Assembly (NCBI GenBank): GCA_009740415.1
Contig: WOYE01000009.1
Location: 1,116,001 to 1,180,000 of the forward strand
DNA from: Planococcaceae bacterium Storch 2/2-2
GTDB taxonomy: Bacteria > Bacillota > Bacilli > Bacillales_A > Planococcaceae
Length of the DNA stretch: 64,000 nucleotides
Direction of reading: 5' to 3'
Each line of letters opens with the position of its first letter. Within the stretch, counting starts at the first letter, position 1. The notes below the pieces were generated by a model, which searched no databases, was not told where the DNA came from, and worked only from the letters and a program-made list of their open reading frames with translations. Positions 27,801-36,829 of this stretch are shown piece after piece. The position numbers were made by a program, and so were the translations under genes.

Positions 27801-27918
27801 GATGGAACAATACAACGTCAACGATAAAAACATTTTCGAAACAGAAGGTGTTCCGATGGGCGGTCAACAATTGTCAACACTTCGCCCCGACGAATTAGTG
27901 AACGACGTTCGTCAATAA
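24820..27918 (+). CDS. Giant PilX/GspK-like pilus protein (1032 residues)
   Basis: The chain starts MKRFYSNERG and continues with a pilin-type helix (RSLVLAFGLIILLITLATMT). Residue 5 after the predicted cleavage site is Leu and not Glu, as in GspK/PilX-type tip subunits. The long extracellular part (about 1000 residues) has lysine-rich helical segments (about 480-680), two candidate disulfides (CIRLGSDKKC and CENDDAEQC) and a C-terminal right-handed beta-rich zone (about 820-940, with GALFVDGGVIIRKATLNG and YVNGDVEIDHSHF). It is likely the adhesive tip protein. An ATG six codons upstream lacks a ribosome site. Confidence 0.85.
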   Translation: MKRFYSNERGRSLVLAFGLIILLITLATMTLVAANFGLKNTSYRGSSMVSVKNAETGLDELINNLEEEANRLMWKEIQSGKSGDPTKLDAKRFGEKLEAALKEYHVSSFNELPNAKVFKGTNEEDFQYAAFVKEVRPGKKLTSDKEHPGRREVALVSYGTEEGIVKKITTNIELGLVNYPSMFNYVLSSNYRMSERDEKLKEFDIDLQQGTNYVKEPADEHAVIRQGNTYLLGGPDIIGNVRFANSLMHNPYSFHFTYANPAEWGGGNLLYGGKPNWYNFGKEFEGLLGHKMYNYKLPILEKHLGKIKDGEKSKEFIPLKEYEADLKKVQLSKHTRDKYSYQALMEVNATNDQTMNQQRYQEADPETFFEQTLYKDFNKIKGDFSEGDNVDNKKITNKGIVDIIDGNMANGTPKTNDVSNFNYFKPKIDLFNPAAYNSMMSRNTGTIAGNEVTERCIRLGSDKKCHHHNSRKNLDLVIEDEIKDDDASDANKKRLDRIRESTKELEEELSVIIDGEDYKQAKATYDAVVTYVEGDSSAKPPKPAHPPEGFRLPTTIIGENTNLGMQDYFKTLEMYELLIFAYEMEDRKREVHEMVDAHNTRVQEALDEVQEEKKNNKGFIGWWKNIGLSIEEGKLNREKLTKNDIDKDSKALQKNIFNKIGTCENDDAEQCNPKSGFYARIPSDVRSKVQNEYTKTPKADTDFLFIDKRRLFSKKMLIDQLNAIVVAPGTARKSGEKQDDGDKHDTVLDFRKDGKHDLVFGWNARLARKNINASSTPNGKIIFNRAYFGPPRAIKNIDTKEEAKDKHPTRRLVIGYPNLAQIHNNLTLEGALFVDGGVIIRKATLNGRFIMYVNGDVEIDHSHFGYPKGHKSDGPMYNANDAMFIFATGNVKIKNISHHRDKPSVFRGFIYAGENLEIQGGDTNLNIIGGVSANNVFVSSLRGPNYPVIKFKSEDKGVDNYGVESFTTAKDQKKQLGRVRLIHDESIGEEYVKLMEQYNVNDKNIFETEGVPMGGQQLSTLRPDELVNDVRQ

Positions 27919-27925
27919 ACGACAA

Positions 27926-27959
27926 AAAAGAAGCAGCGGATTATTCCGTTGCTTCTTTT
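27926..27959. terminator. Bidirectional terminator between the pilus operon and tatC
   Basis: AAAAGAAGCAGCGGA pairs with TCCGTTGCTTCTTTT (one G-T pair) around a four-base loop, with A and T tracts at the ends. It overlaps the last codons of tatC and serves both converging transcripts. Confidence 0.92.
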
Positions 27960-28798
27960 CGTTGTTCGGCGCGTTCCATTCGTTTGACGATGGCGACACT
28001 TGCTTCGTACAAGATGGCCATCGGAATGAGGACGATCAATTGGCTGATGAAGTCAGGCGGTGTGATGACCGCGGAGACGACGGCAATTGTGACGTACGCC
28101 CATTTGCGCGCTTGTGTTAAGTTGTCCGATGTAATGAGTCCGATCGACGCTAAAAAGAGGACGGCGACGGGCAGTTCGAATAAAAAGCCGAGCGGTAACG
28201 TCGTGAATAGTAAAAACGTGACGTACTGTTCTGCGGTGATCATGAGGTCGAAGTTGATCGCTCCGAGCTTCAATAAAAAATGATAACTTAGCGGGTGGAC
28301 GACGTAAAATCCGAATGCGAGTCCCCCGATGAATAAGAGCCCCATGACCGGCGCGTACAGTTTTAAAAAGCTCGCTTCTTTTTCTTCGAGTCCCGGTGCG
28401 ACGAATTGCCATAAAAAGTGGATGACCCACGGCAAGGAAAGTCCGAGTGCGAGCGCAAACGAAATGGTCGAGTAAAACTTGATCACTTCGAGCGGTCCTA
28501 AAATGACGAGCTCTTCCCCTTTCGTAATGAACGGGAACCACCAATGGATCGTCGAGAAGACGAGGATGAGAAACGTGAGAAAGACGAGCGCACTTTTCAT
28601 CAGTTGCCCGCGTAGTTCGGACAGATGATCGATGAGCGTCGTCTCGTCTCCTGTTTCCTCTTCGGTCGTCGGGTCTCGTTCGATCCCGCTTTCTTCTTCG
28701 ACCGCTTCCGGCGGCGCGACACGTTCTTCGTCGTCCGGCGTCTTCGGTACGTCGACTGGACTGAGTACTTTTCGGTCGTGCTCGTTGTACGGGTCCAT
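27941..28798 (-). CDS. tatC: Twin-arginine translocase subunit TatC
   Basis: Receptor and core subunit of the Tat protein export system. The predicted 285-residue protein has six membrane helices and the conserved N-terminal motif LIDHLSELRGQL. This is preceded by an unusually long acidic, proline-containing extension of about 55 residues. The ATG at 28798 follows TAGGTG; an in-frame GTG nine bases upstream overlaps that site. It lies directly after tatA in the operon of a Tat-exported dehydrogenase. Confidence 0.94.
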   Translation of the reverse strand: MDPYNEHDRKVLSPVDVPKTPDDEERVAPPEAVEEESGIERDPTTEEETGDETTLIDHLSELRGQLMKSALVFLTFLILVFSTIHWWFPFITKGEELVILGPLEVIKFYSTISFALALGLSLPWVIHFLWQFVAPGLEEKEASFLKLYAPVMGLLFIGGLAFGFYVVHPLSYHFLLKLGAINFDLMITAEQYVTFLLFTTLPLGFLFELPVAVLFLASIGLITSDNLTQARKWAYVTIAVVSAVITPPDFISQLIVLIPMAILYEASVAIVKRMERAEQRKEATE

Positions 28799-28807
28799 GT
28801 CGGTCAC

Positions 28808-29038
28808 CTACTTTTCGTGTCGGTCGTCGGTCGATTCAACGATGACTTCTTTTTTCACTTCTTTTTTCGGTTCGTCGTCATCGTCATCGAGTACTCCTTT
28901 TGTCGATTTTTTAAATTCAGAAATCGTCTTTCCGACCGCTCCGCCAATTTCAGGCAATTTTTTCGGTCCGAACAAAATGAGGACGATGACGAGAATGATA
29001 ATGAGACCTGGTAATCCGATCGTCGTTCCAAATGGCAT
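28808..29038 (-). CDS. tatA: Twin-arginine translocase subunit TatA
   Basis: A 76-residue protein with a single N-terminal membrane helix, the hinge motif [21 protein letters not shown] and a charged C-terminus ([14 protein letters not shown]). This is the TatA/E family, the pore-forming part of the Tat translocase. It starts 17 bases after the dehydrogenase gene whose partner subunit carries a Tat signal. Confidence 0.96.
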   Translation of the reverse strand: MPFGTTIGLPGLIIILVIVLILFGPKKLPEIGGAVGKTISEFKKSTKGVLDDDDDEPKKEVKKEVIVESTDDRHEK

Positions 29039-29055
29039 ATGAATCTTCCTTTCTT

Positions 29056-30768
29056 TTAGACGAGTGAGCCGCCTTTTTTCGAATATTGGATGACGCCGTC
29101 TGCGCAGCGATACGCGAGTGCACCGACTGTTCCTGTCGGGTTGTATCCACTGTTATGAGCGAAGTTGCCCGCTCCGACGACGAATAAATTTTCCGCATCC
29201 CAATGTTGCAAGTAATTGTTGACGACGCTCGTTGCCGGGTCGTCTCCCATCACTGTACCGCCCGTATTGTGCGTCGATTGATACGGCACGATGTCGTAAT
29301 CGGTTAACGGTTTACTTGGCAATACTTTTTTCGCACCCATCTTCTCCATAATTTCCGCCGCCTTTTTCGTCGTGAACGCTTGAAGCGCACGGTCTTGGTC
29401 GGTGAAATTGTACGTAATTTGAAGAAGTGGTAACCCGTACACGTCTTTGTATGTCGGGTCGAGCGCCATGTAGTTGTCGCGATGTGGAAGCGACGCTCCT
29501 TGCGCGCCGACCGTTAACGCACGCGTGAAGTTATGGATCGACTGCTTTTTAAATTCTGCGCCCCAAAGCGGCGTATCTTCGTCGACGATGTTCGTCCCGA
29601 TCGGACGGCTTCCCGTCTGCGCGATGTATACGTTCGCGCCGTGGATGAAGTCGAGGTCCGAATGGTCGAAGTTGTCGCCGTTCCAGTCGTCGATGCTCAT
29701 TCCGAGCGCACCCGTTCCCATGAACGTATTCATCTGTTCATCGAATAGACCGGTCGCGCCACCGTTAATTTGGTAACAGTAGTTCCGTCCGAGCGTTCCT
29801 TTGCCCGTTTCCGGATCGTACTGTTCTCCGATGTTCGACACCATTAACAATTTCGCATTGTTTAAGACGTAGCTCGTCAAGACGACGATATCCGCCGGTT
29901 GGATGAACTCTTCTTGCGTCGTCGTGTCGACGTAACGGACGCCTGTCACTTTGTCGCCTTCTTTTAAAATTTCAACGACGTTCGCGCCGAACCGCATGTC
30001 GAAGTTCCCCGTCTTTTTCGCTGTCGGAACGACCGTCACTTCCGGGCTCGCTTTCGCGCCGTATTCACAGCCGAACCGCTCACAAAATCCGCAATATTCA
30101 CATGCGTTGATCGTTTCGCCGTCCGGGTTCGTATACGCTTCGGAAACGGTCGCAGCCGGTAACATGAACGGCTCGTGCCCCATCTCTTTCGTCGCTTCCT
30201 CAAATTTTTTCAAAATCGGCGTCTTTTTCAACGGCGGTGTCGGGAAGTCATCCGACCGTTTCCCAGCGAATGGGTTTTTGCCGTCGCCTGAAATACCTGC
30301 TGTTTTTTCATATTGGTCAAAGTACGGTTCTAATTCGTCATACGTAATGCCCCAATCTTGGAGCGTATATTCCGGTGGCAATTTGTTTTCGCCATATTTT
30401 TTGTCTGTCATCGACTTAATTTCAAAGTCGTACGGTAAAAAGCGCCACGTCATACCGTTCCAATGCGTGCCCGCCCCTCCGAGTCCTTCTCCGAGTAAAA
30501 ATGAGCCGAGTTGGCGCATCGGAAGCGCTTGGTCCGTCCGACGGTTTCGGAACGTCACCGTCTCTTTCGATACGTCTTGCATCAGTTCATAACGAATCGC
30601 ATACCGGTATTCGTCGTGAACCATTTGAAAGTCCGGCGTCCCTCGTTCTTGTCCGCGTTCGAGTCCGACGACTTTCAATCCTTCTTTCGCACATTCTGCT
30701 GCGACGATGCCGCCTGTCCAGCCGATCCCGACTGTGACGACATCGACTTTTTCTAACGTTGTTGCCAT
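29056..30768 (-). CDS. GMC-family FAD dehydrogenase, large subunit
   Basis: A 570-residue flavoprotein resembling the large subunits of gluconate 2-dehydrogenase and FAD-glucose dehydrogenase. The FAD-binding Rossmann motif ([18 protein letters not shown]) is at the N-terminus. A cysteine cluster, [12 protein letters not shown], near residues 225-236 resembles the iron-sulfur site of that group. The C-terminal GMC motifs are [13 protein letters not shown] and [16 protein letters not shown]. It has no signal peptide and is probably exported with the Tat-signal small subunit. The substrate is unknown; sugar acid or polyol oxidation is likely. Confidence 0.88.
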   Translation of the reverse strand: MATTLEKVDVVTVGIGWTGGIVAAECAKEGLKVVGLERGQERGTPDFQMVHDEYRYAIRYELMQDVSKETVTFRNRRTDQALPMRQLGSFLLGEGLGGAGTHWNGMTWRFLPYDFEIKSMTDKKYGENKLPPEYTLQDWGITYDELEPYFDQYEKTAGISGDGKNPFAGKRSDDFPTPPLKKTPILKKFEEATKEMGHEPFMLPAATVSEAYTNPDGETINACEYCGFCERFGCEYGAKASPEVTVVPTAKKTGNFDMRFGANVVEILKEGDKVTGVRYVDTTTQEEFIQPADIVVLTSYVLNNAKLLMVSNIGEQYDPETGKGTLGRNYCYQINGGATGLFDEQMNTFMGTGALGMSIDDWNGDNFDHSDLDFIHGANVYIAQTGSRPIGTNIVDEDTPLWGAEFKKQSIHNFTRALTVGAQGASLPHRDNYMALDPTYKDVYGLPLLQITYNFTDQDRALQAFTTKKAAEIMEKMGAKKVLPSKPLTDYDIVPYQSTHNTGGTVMGDDPATSVVNNYLQHWDAENLFVVGAGNFAHNSGYNPTGTVGALAYRCADGVIQYSKKGGSLV

Positions 30769-30790
30769 AGTGCTCTCCCCTTCCTACCGA

Positions 30791-31540
30791 TTAATGGTTC
30801 ATACTCGCAATCGAAGCTGGTTCCATGTCGTGGAACGTGTCGTCTTCAATTTCGTTTTTAAACGTCATTTGATGCCCTGGGAATCCTTTCATCCGCCATC
30901 CGTCCATGTTCGCATTTCCGGCATAGATCGGATCCGCATACGCGCCGTTTAACGTCGCCGTACGAAGCAATTTGAAGAAATACGACGAATCGACACCCGG
31001 AATCGCCACTTCCCCTTTTTGGAATTTCGTCAATAAGACGTCTTTCTGTTCATCTTCCAATTTGTTGAACGTCGAGTCGTGTTCTTTTTTCGCTACTTGT
31101 TGAATGGCACGGATGCCGCGTAAAAAGATGTCCGCTCGGTTCAAGTGGCCTTGATACCCTTGCGTCGGCGTTCCTTCCGCAAACGGGCCTTGCATATATT
31201 CTTTCGTATTGTTGCCGTAACTTCCGGCCAATTGGTTATCGATGAAATACGGCACGCGCAATTCGATCGCTCCAGGTCCGAGATCATCTTTCGGAAAAAT
31301 GCGTTCCGTCGCAGCGGAAAGCGTTTGGAAATCGGCATTGTTGACGAAAAACATCCGCCCGGTCGGACTGACGAATTCGTCGCCTCCGTGCCCATCGTGT
31401 TTGCCTCCCGTCTGTCCGTTCGGTTTTTTCACGTTGTACCCAATCAATCCACCGATCAAGCCACCACCGATGACCGATCCGGTTGCGACACCCGCTACTT
31501 TTAAAAAGTCGCGGCGTGACACATCTTTTTTGTTCGCCAT
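30791..31540 (-). CDS. Gluconate 2-dehydrogenase-like small subunit (Tat signal)
   Basis: A 249-residue protein of the gluconate-2-dehydrogenase subunit 3 family, starting MANKKDVSRRDFLKVAGVA. The twin-arginine motif RRDFLK and the following hydrophobic segment form a Tat signal. It is needed for export and maturation of the flavin subunit. The ATG at 31540 follows AAAGGGG; the frame extends upstream, but the extension lacks a site and would bury the Tat signal. It heads the operon small subunit, large subunit, tatA, tatC. No cytochrome subunit is adjacent. Confidence 0.88.
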   Translation of the reverse strand: MANKKDVSRRDFLKVAGVATGSVIGGGLIGGLIGYNVKKPNGQTGGKHDGHGGDEFVSPTGRMFFVNNADFQTLSAATERIFPKDDLGPGAIELRVPYFIDNQLAGSYGNNTKEYMQGPFAEGTPTQGYQGHLNRADIFLRGIRAIQQVAKKEHDSTFNKLEDEQKDVLLTKFQKGEVAIPGVDSSYFFKLLRTATLNGAYADPIYAGNANMDGWRMKGFPGHQMTFKNEIEDDTFHDMEPASIASMNH

Positions 31541-31667
31541 GTACAAAACCCCTTTCTTTTCTGTCATCTGTTGGCCAGTACCCTTCTTTTTCACTTTTAT
31601 TCATACTTTGTTCAAACTTATGACGAAAATGTGAACATAGGCGATTTATAGTCGTTTTTTGACAAGC

Positions 31668-31706
31668 AAAAAAAGCTAGAAGAGGGAATCTCTTCTAGCT
31701 TTTTCG
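31668..31706 (-). terminator. Rho-independent terminator after valS
   Basis: A 12-bp perfect stem (AGCTAGAAGAG.. / ..CTCTTCTAGCT) with a five-base loop and a run of seven T on the minus strand, just past the valS stop codon. Confidence 0.95.
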
Positions 31707-31709
31707 TCA

Positions 31710-34352
31710 TTACATGTTGCGAAGTTCTTCGATTTGACGACGAACCGCTTCTAATTTGGCATTGTAGTCGACTTGTTTTTGACGTTCTTCTTCGACGACC
31801 GCTTCCGGTGCTTTCGAGACGAATCGTTCGTTCGACAATTTGCCTTCGACGCGTTTCACTTCGCCGATCCATTTTTTCTCTTCTTTTTCAAGACGAGCGA
31901 TTTCTTCTTCTACGTTAATGAGTCCTTCGAGTGGTAAGAAAATTTCCGCTCCTGTAACGACCGCACTCATCGCTTGGCCTGGTGCTTGAACACCGACGCC
32001 GATCGTTAAGTCAGACGGGTTACAGAATCGTTCGATGTACGCTTTGTTATCGACTAATGTCGCTTCTACCGCTTCATCTTTCGCTGCGATGAACATCGGA
32101 ATTTCTTTACTCATCGGCGTGTTCACTTCCGCACGGATGTTACGAACGGCGTGAATGATATCCGTTAACAATTGCATGTCACGGGCACGCGCTTCATTCG
32201 TGAACGCTTCGTTCACTGTCGGCCACGGTGCAACGGTGATCGATTCGCCTTCGTGCGGTAAGTTTTGCCAAATTTCTTCCGTAATGAACGGCATCATCGG
32301 GTGAAGGAGACGGAGCGTATTGTCGAATACGTAGGCGAGAACCGAACGTGTCATCTGTTTCGCTTCTTCGTCTTCTCCTTGAAGTGGCAATTTCGCCATT
32401 TCGATGTACCAGTCACATAAGTCGTCCCAAATGAAGTTGTACAACGCACGGCCGACTTCACCGAATTCGTAACGGTCGGATAAGTCCGTCACCGTTGCGA
32501 TCGTTTCGTTCAGACGTGTTAAAATCCAGTCGTCTGCGACCGAACGTTTTCCGTCTAAATTGATTTCGTCGTACGTTAATCCGTCCATGTTCATGAGAGC
32601 GAAACGTGACGCGTTCCAAATTTTGTTCGCGAAGTTCCAAATCGACTCGACTTTTTCCGTTGAGTAACGTAAGTCTTGTCCAGGTGATGAGCCTGTCGCT
32701 AAGAAGTAACGTAACGCATCCGCTCCGTACTCGTCGATGACATCCATCGGGTCGACGCCGTTGCCGAGTGATTTACTCATTTTACGGCCGTCTTCTGCGC
32801 GGACGAGTCCGTGAATGAGCACGTCTTTGAACGGACGTTGCTCGGTAAACTCGATCCCTTGGAAAATCATCCGTGATACCCAGAAGAAAATGATGTCGTA
32901 TCCTGTGACGAGTGCATCGGTCGGATAGTACCGTTTGAACATGTCGCTATCCGTATTCGGCCAGTCGAGTGTTGAAAACGGCCATAACGCACTTGAGAAC
33001 CACGTGTCGAGGACGTCTTCGTCTTGACGCCAGTTTTCCGCATCTTCCGGCGCTTCCGTACCGACGTACACTTCTCCTGTTTCGTTATGGTACCACGCTG
33101 GAATACGGTGTCCCCACCACAATTGACGGCTAATGCACCAGTCGTGAATGTTTTCCATCCACGTGAGGTACGTTTTTTCAAATCGTTCCGGCACGAAGTT
33201 CACTTTGCCTTCTTGCTGTTGAAGAGCGATCGCTTCTTTCGCGAGCGGCTCCATGTTGACGAACCATTGCGTCGAAAGGTACGGCTCGACGACGGCACCG
33301 CTTCGTTCCGAGTGACCGACCGAATGCAAATGGTCTTCGATTTCGAATAACACGTCCATCTCTTGTAAATCTTTGACGATTTGTTTACGGCATTCGAAAC
33401 GGTCCATTCCTTCGTACTTTCCTGCTGCTTCATTCATCGTTCCGTCTTCATTCATAACGAGAATGCGTGGCAAGTCGTGGCGGTTTCCGATTTCAAAGTC
33501 GTTCGGGTCGTGTGCCGGTGTAATTTTCACCGCACCGCTACCGAATTCCATGTCGACGTAGTCGTCTGCGACGATCGGAATTTCGCGTCCGACGATCGGT
33601 AACGTTACCGTCTTCCCGATCAAATGTTGGTATCGTTCGTCTTCCGGGTGAACAGCAACCGCTGTATCCCCGAGCATCGTTTCTGGACGTGTCGTTGCGA
33701 TCTCGATCGAGCCCGACCCGTCTGTCAACGGATAGCGCATATGGTAAAACGCACCGTTGACATCTTTATGGATCACTTCAATGTCAGAAAGTGCTGTTTT
33801 CGTTTGCGGATCCCAGTTGATGATGTATTCGCCACGGTAAATGAGCCCTTTTTCGTACATTTTCACGAAGACGTGACGGACCGCATCCGACAATCCTTCA
33901 TCCAATGTGAAACGCTCTTTCGAATAATCGAGACCGAGGCCGAGTTTCGCCCATTGCTCGCGAATGTGGCCGGCGTATTCTTCTTTCCACTCCCACGTTT
34001 TTTCGACGAATTTTTCACGTCCTAAGTCGTAACGTGAAATGCCTTCTTCACGCAACTGCCCTTCGACGCGTGCTTGCGTCGCAATTCCTGCGTGGTCCAT
34101 TCCTGGTAACCATAACGCATCGTATCCTTGCATCCGTTTCATTCGGATTAAAATATCTTGTAACGTCGTATCCCACGCGTGACCTAAGTGTAATTTCCCT
34201 GTCACGTTCGGTGGTGGAATGACGATCGTGTACGGATCTTTTTCACTCGTTGGATCCGCTTCGAAATATTTTCCTTCGAGCCACCATTCGTAGCGCCCTT
34301 TTTCGACCGACTGCGGATCATATTTTGTCGGCATTTCAATTGAATCTGACAT
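31710..34352 (-). CDS. valS: Valyl-tRNA synthetase
   Basis: Charges tRNA-Val. The 880-residue class I synthetase has the HIGH-type motif [14 protein letters not shown] near residues 45-58, the editing domain (about 190-350), the KMSKS motif [11 protein letters not shown] near residue 525 and a C-terminal coiled coil (about 810-880). The ATG at 34352 follows GGAGGGATGTATAC; the upstream extension of the frame runs into the T-box leader and is not protein-coding. Expression is controlled by that leader. Confidence 0.98.
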   Translation of the reverse strand: MSDSIEMPTKYDPQSVEKGRYEWWLEGKYFEADPTSEKDPYTIVIPPPNVTGKLHLGHAWDTTLQDILIRMKRMQGYDALWLPGMDHAGIATQARVEGQLREEGISRYDLGREKFVEKTWEWKEEYAGHIREQWAKLGLGLDYSKERFTLDEGLSDAVRHVFVKMYEKGLIYRGEYIINWDPQTKTALSDIEVIHKDVNGAFYHMRYPLTDGSGSIEIATTRPETMLGDTAVAVHPEDERYQHLIGKTVTLPIVGREIPIVADDYVDMEFGSGAVKITPAHDPNDFEIGNRHDLPRILVMNEDGTMNEAAGKYEGMDRFECRKQIVKDLQEMDVLFEIEDHLHSVGHSERSGAVVEPYLSTQWFVNMEPLAKEAIALQQQEGKVNFVPERFEKTYLTWMENIHDWCISRQLWWGHRIPAWYHNETGEVYVGTEAPEDAENWRQDEDVLDTWFSSALWPFSTLDWPNTDSDMFKRYYPTDALVTGYDIIFFWVSRMIFQGIEFTEQRPFKDVLIHGLVRAEDGRKMSKSLGNGVDPMDVIDEYGADALRYFLATGSSPGQDLRYSTEKVESIWNFANKIWNASRFALMNMDGLTYDEINLDGKRSVADDWILTRLNETIATVTDLSDRYEFGEVGRALYNFIWDDLCDWYIEMAKLPLQGEDEEAKQMTRSVLAYVFDNTLRLLHPMMPFITEEIWQNLPHEGESITVAPWPTVNEAFTNEARARDMQLLTDIIHAVRNIRAEVNTPMSKEIPMFIAAKDEAVEATLVDNKAYIERFCNPSDLTIGVGVQAPGQAMSAVVTGAEIFLPLEGLINVEEEIARLEKEEKKWIGEVKRVEGKLSNERFVSKAPEAVVEEERQKQVDYNAKLEAVRRQIEELRNM

Positions 34353-34379
34353 GTATACATCCCTCCAACTATTTTTTCG

Positions 34380-34625
34380 CATAAAAAAAGCCTTCCATCC
34401 TATGAAAGGACGAAGACACTCGTGGTACCACCTTACTTTCTGCACGCGAAATGCATGCAGCTCTTATGGCGATAACGGACCACCCGGAACGGACTACTTC
34501 ATTCATCCATTCTTGCTCGCGAAGTGACGTTCCGTTCGATTCGTCTAAGCGTTCCCACCATCCCGCTCTCTCTTTCCAGTCCGAATCGACGTACTCGTTT
34601 CGCTCGTACGCAAATGTATTTGCTC
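34380..34625 (-). promoter_or_regulatory. T-box riboswitch of valS
   Basis: The leader carries the hallmark T-box sequence AAGGTGGTACCACG (34434-34421), followed by a terminator hairpin (CTTC-TCC / GGA-GGAAG) and seven T (34408-34383). Uncharged tRNA-Val should pair with TGGT and favour the antiterminator. A GTC triplet at 34528-34526 is a candidate valine specifier codon in stem I, but I have not folded the stem fully. Confidence 0.93.
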
Positions 34626-34631
34626 GTTTCT

Positions 34632-34661
34632 ATTATATCGAATGAGAGGTCGCTTCGTCAA
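34632..34661 (-). promoter_or_regulatory. Sigma-A-type promoter of the valS T-box transcript
   Basis: On the minus strand TTGACG (34661-34656) and TATAAT (34637-34632) are 18 bases apart. Initiation near 34625 gives a leader of about 270 bases that contains the whole T-box. Confidence 0.85.
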
Positions 34662-34890
34662 ATCGAATCGATGCCTCGTCCTTTTGTCAGAAATGACGAT
34701 TTCACTCTATTATTAATAGTATTATTTATCTAGTTTTTTACCATTTTTTATTGATTAAATTATTTAAAGTGCTATTATTTATTATGAATACGTAGTTTAT
34801 ATTACATTTTTGATTATTTTAAGAGTGTTTATTTTTTCATCACTTTTAAATTAATAATAATGGACCGATTTTCAAAGGAGGAAGGAACGA
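34662..34890. other. Strongly AT-rich intergenic stretch before the second PilX-like gene
   Basis: Between the valS promoter and the next gene about 200 bases are almost entirely A and T, in sharp contrast to the surroundings. It must contain the promoter of the downstream gene, but the low complexity gives too many TATAAT-like matches to choose one. The AAAGGAGGAAGG ribosome site at its right end is very strong. A similar AT-rich stretch precedes the pilus locus at 23.5 kb. Confidence 0.6.
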
Positions 34891-36663
34891 ATGAGGCAAC
34901 GACTGCACAACGAACGAGGCTTTTCGCTCGTTTTCGTACTTGGAACGGTCGTTTTATTGACTGTTCTCGTCATCACTTTATTATCGATTACAGCGACTGG
35001 AATGAAACAGACGACCTTTCGAGGCACATCGCTCCAAGCGGTGAAACAAGCCGAAGTCGGAATGGATCGGTTGATCGAAGAGATCGAATCGAAAGCGAAA
35101 ACGATCATTCAAGAAAAAGAAGAACGTGCGAAGGCGAGCAAAGCGGCTCTTACCGAAGAGACGATTCTCCGTGCGTTGAAAGATGGATTGAAAGCATTTG
35201 AAGGAAAGACGAACAGTCCGGTACGTGATACGACGACTGAACGACAGAAAGAGAAAGCGTATACCGCTTGGTTTGATTGGGATCAAGCGAAACCGACACG
35301 GCTCCTTTTAACGAGCATCGGTACCGTCGATCAAACCGAACGAGAAATTACGTTGTCGATGGAATTGACACCGAAAGGAATCGATGTCGAACCGACCGAT
35401 CCACCGGTCGTCGATCCAGAGCCTGAACCGGAAGGACCGCTCGTCGTCGGACAGCCGATCATTTACGGCTACGGTGCGAAAGGAGCGGCCGTCATCGGCG
35501 GTGAAACGAACTTCAACAATCGCGGAGCGGTCGTTCCGAAAGCGCTCGAAACGAATCCGGACGCGAAGCTCGCTCACATCGTCGCGGACGATGCACTCCG
35601 TACGTGGCCATATTCGACGACGTACAATGCAGGAACGAACCCTGGCGTTTGGGAGCGGGTCATTCCTGACGTCACACTCGCGAACAATGCCGTTCCATCA
35701 CTTGCGGCAGATTTGAAAGTGTTTGAAACGTCGACTGGAAAAGAGACGTGGAGTCCGTTGAATCAAAAGCCGCGCGCTTTGACAGGTTCAACTGCTGCGA
35801 AAGATAAAGAACGTCTCGTCCAATCGTTCGGAGGATTCGTACAGCCGAGCGACGACTACGTATCTTTTGCGGATTTACCTGCTTTTTCAAAATGGTACCC
35901 GAACGGGAAACCGCTCACGAACGACGCCCATCGTTATTCGTTCATTAAAGACCGGAACTATCCCGAAACGATCGTCGTACCGAGCAAAGCGAATACGTAT
36001 AAAAACATAAAAGGGATCGCGAACTTCACGACGAAAGGAACGTATACGTTCGATGAAATCGTCGTCGACGGCAGCGCCGTGATCGGACGATCGACCGCCA
36101 CGTTTGCGAACAGCTCGAACGCGTTCGAAGACATTCGAATGAAAGGAATTTTACGAGTGAAAGGGGACGTCTACATTCAAGGGGCTGATTTGAAAAATAC
36201 GAACGTGACGATCATTGCAGACGGCAACATTTATTTCCACCATAATCTGTTACCGACGTCGTCGAGCAACGTGAAGTTGAAACTGTTTTCACGAAAACAT
36301 ATCGTCATGCACAATATCGGAACGAGTACGACGACCGCGCGTGCAATGGCAACCGTCTTTGCGATGGCGGATCAATCGATCCACGTTTCGACGCGACGTA
36401 CGCCTGTCATCCTTCGTACGTCGCTCGTCGCACCGTATGTCGACGTATCCGGTAACAAAGAAGCACAGCTCACCCTTTGGTCGCTCGACGACGCGGCGAT
36501 GAACGATCCGTATGTCATCCCGTTTCAAGACATTTGGACGAGCGTTCACGGCGAACGAGCGAAAATGAGCGGACGGGTCGCCTCGCGACCTCCTGCTCCT
36601 GTAAGCGCGCCGACCCCATCGACGTCGTACGAATTAAAAGTAGGCGAACGTCAAATGGAATAG
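34891..36663 (+). CDS. Second large PilX/GspK-like pilus protein (590 residues)
   Basis: It starts MRQRLHNERG and continues FSLVFVLGTVVLLTVLVITL, a pilin-type helix with Phe in place of Glu5. The next segment (FRGTSLQAVKQAEVGMDRLIEEIE) closely matches the same part of the 1032-residue protein in the pilus locus (YRGSSMVSVKNAETGLDELI), so they are paralogues. A Pro/Glu linker (about 170-185) leads to a beta-rich region with GILRVKGDVYIQGADL and VTIIADGNIYFHHN, again parallel to the larger protein. There are no cysteines. It stands alone between valS and hemL and is probably an alternative pilus-tip adhesin. Confidence 0.82.
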   Translation: MRQRLHNERGFSLVFVLGTVVLLTVLVITLLSITATGMKQTTFRGTSLQAVKQAEVGMDRLIEEIESKAKTIIQEKEERAKASKAALTEETILRALKDGLKAFEGKTNSPVRDTTTERQKEKAYTAWFDWDQAKPTRLLLTSIGTVDQTEREITLSMELTPKGIDVEPTDPPVVDPEPEPEGPLVVGQPIIYGYGAKGAAVIGGETNFNNRGAVVPKALETNPDAKLAHIVADDALRTWPYSTTYNAGTNPGVWERVIPDVTLANNAVPSLAADLKVFETSTGKETWSPLNQKPRALTGSTAAKDKERLVQSFGGFVQPSDDYVSFADLPAFSKWYPNGKPLTNDAHRYSFIKDRNYPETIVVPSKANTYKNIKGIANFTTKGTYTFDEIVVDGSAVIGRSTATFANSSNAFEDIRMKGILRVKGDVYIQGADLKNTNVTIIADGNIYFHHNLLPTSSSNVKLKLFSRKHIVMHNIGTSTTTARAMATVFAMADQSIHVSTRRTPVILRTSLVAPYVDVSGNKEAQLTLWSLDDAAMNDPYVIPFQDIWTSVHGERAKMSGRVASRPPAPVSAPTPSTSYELKVGERQME

Positions 36664-36783
36664 TGACGAAGGCGACGTACATCGTGTCGTTTGTGCGGGC
36701 GTGACAATGGATCAACGCCCACGCCTTGCTTGCACATCCGAAAAGATTGTACGAAAACCCCAACATACTAGAGTCCGAAATGC

Positions 36784-36823
36784 AAAACGCCCTTTTCTCA
36801 GAAGTTGAGAAAAGGGCGTTTTT
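36784..36823. terminator. Bidirectional terminator between the PilX-like gene and hemL
   Basis: AAAACGCCCTTTTCTCA pairs almost perfectly with TGAGAAAAGGGCGTTTT around a short loop, with A and T tracts on both strands. It ends the hem operon on the minus strand and the PilX-like gene on the plus strand. Confidence 0.95.
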
Positions 36824-36829
36824 GATCGT

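Noticed and set aside
34353-34445. 31-codon N-terminal extension of valS
   Set aside because: It covers the T-box terminator and antiterminator, has no homology, and the ATG at 34352 has a strong ribosome site and matches the family start.
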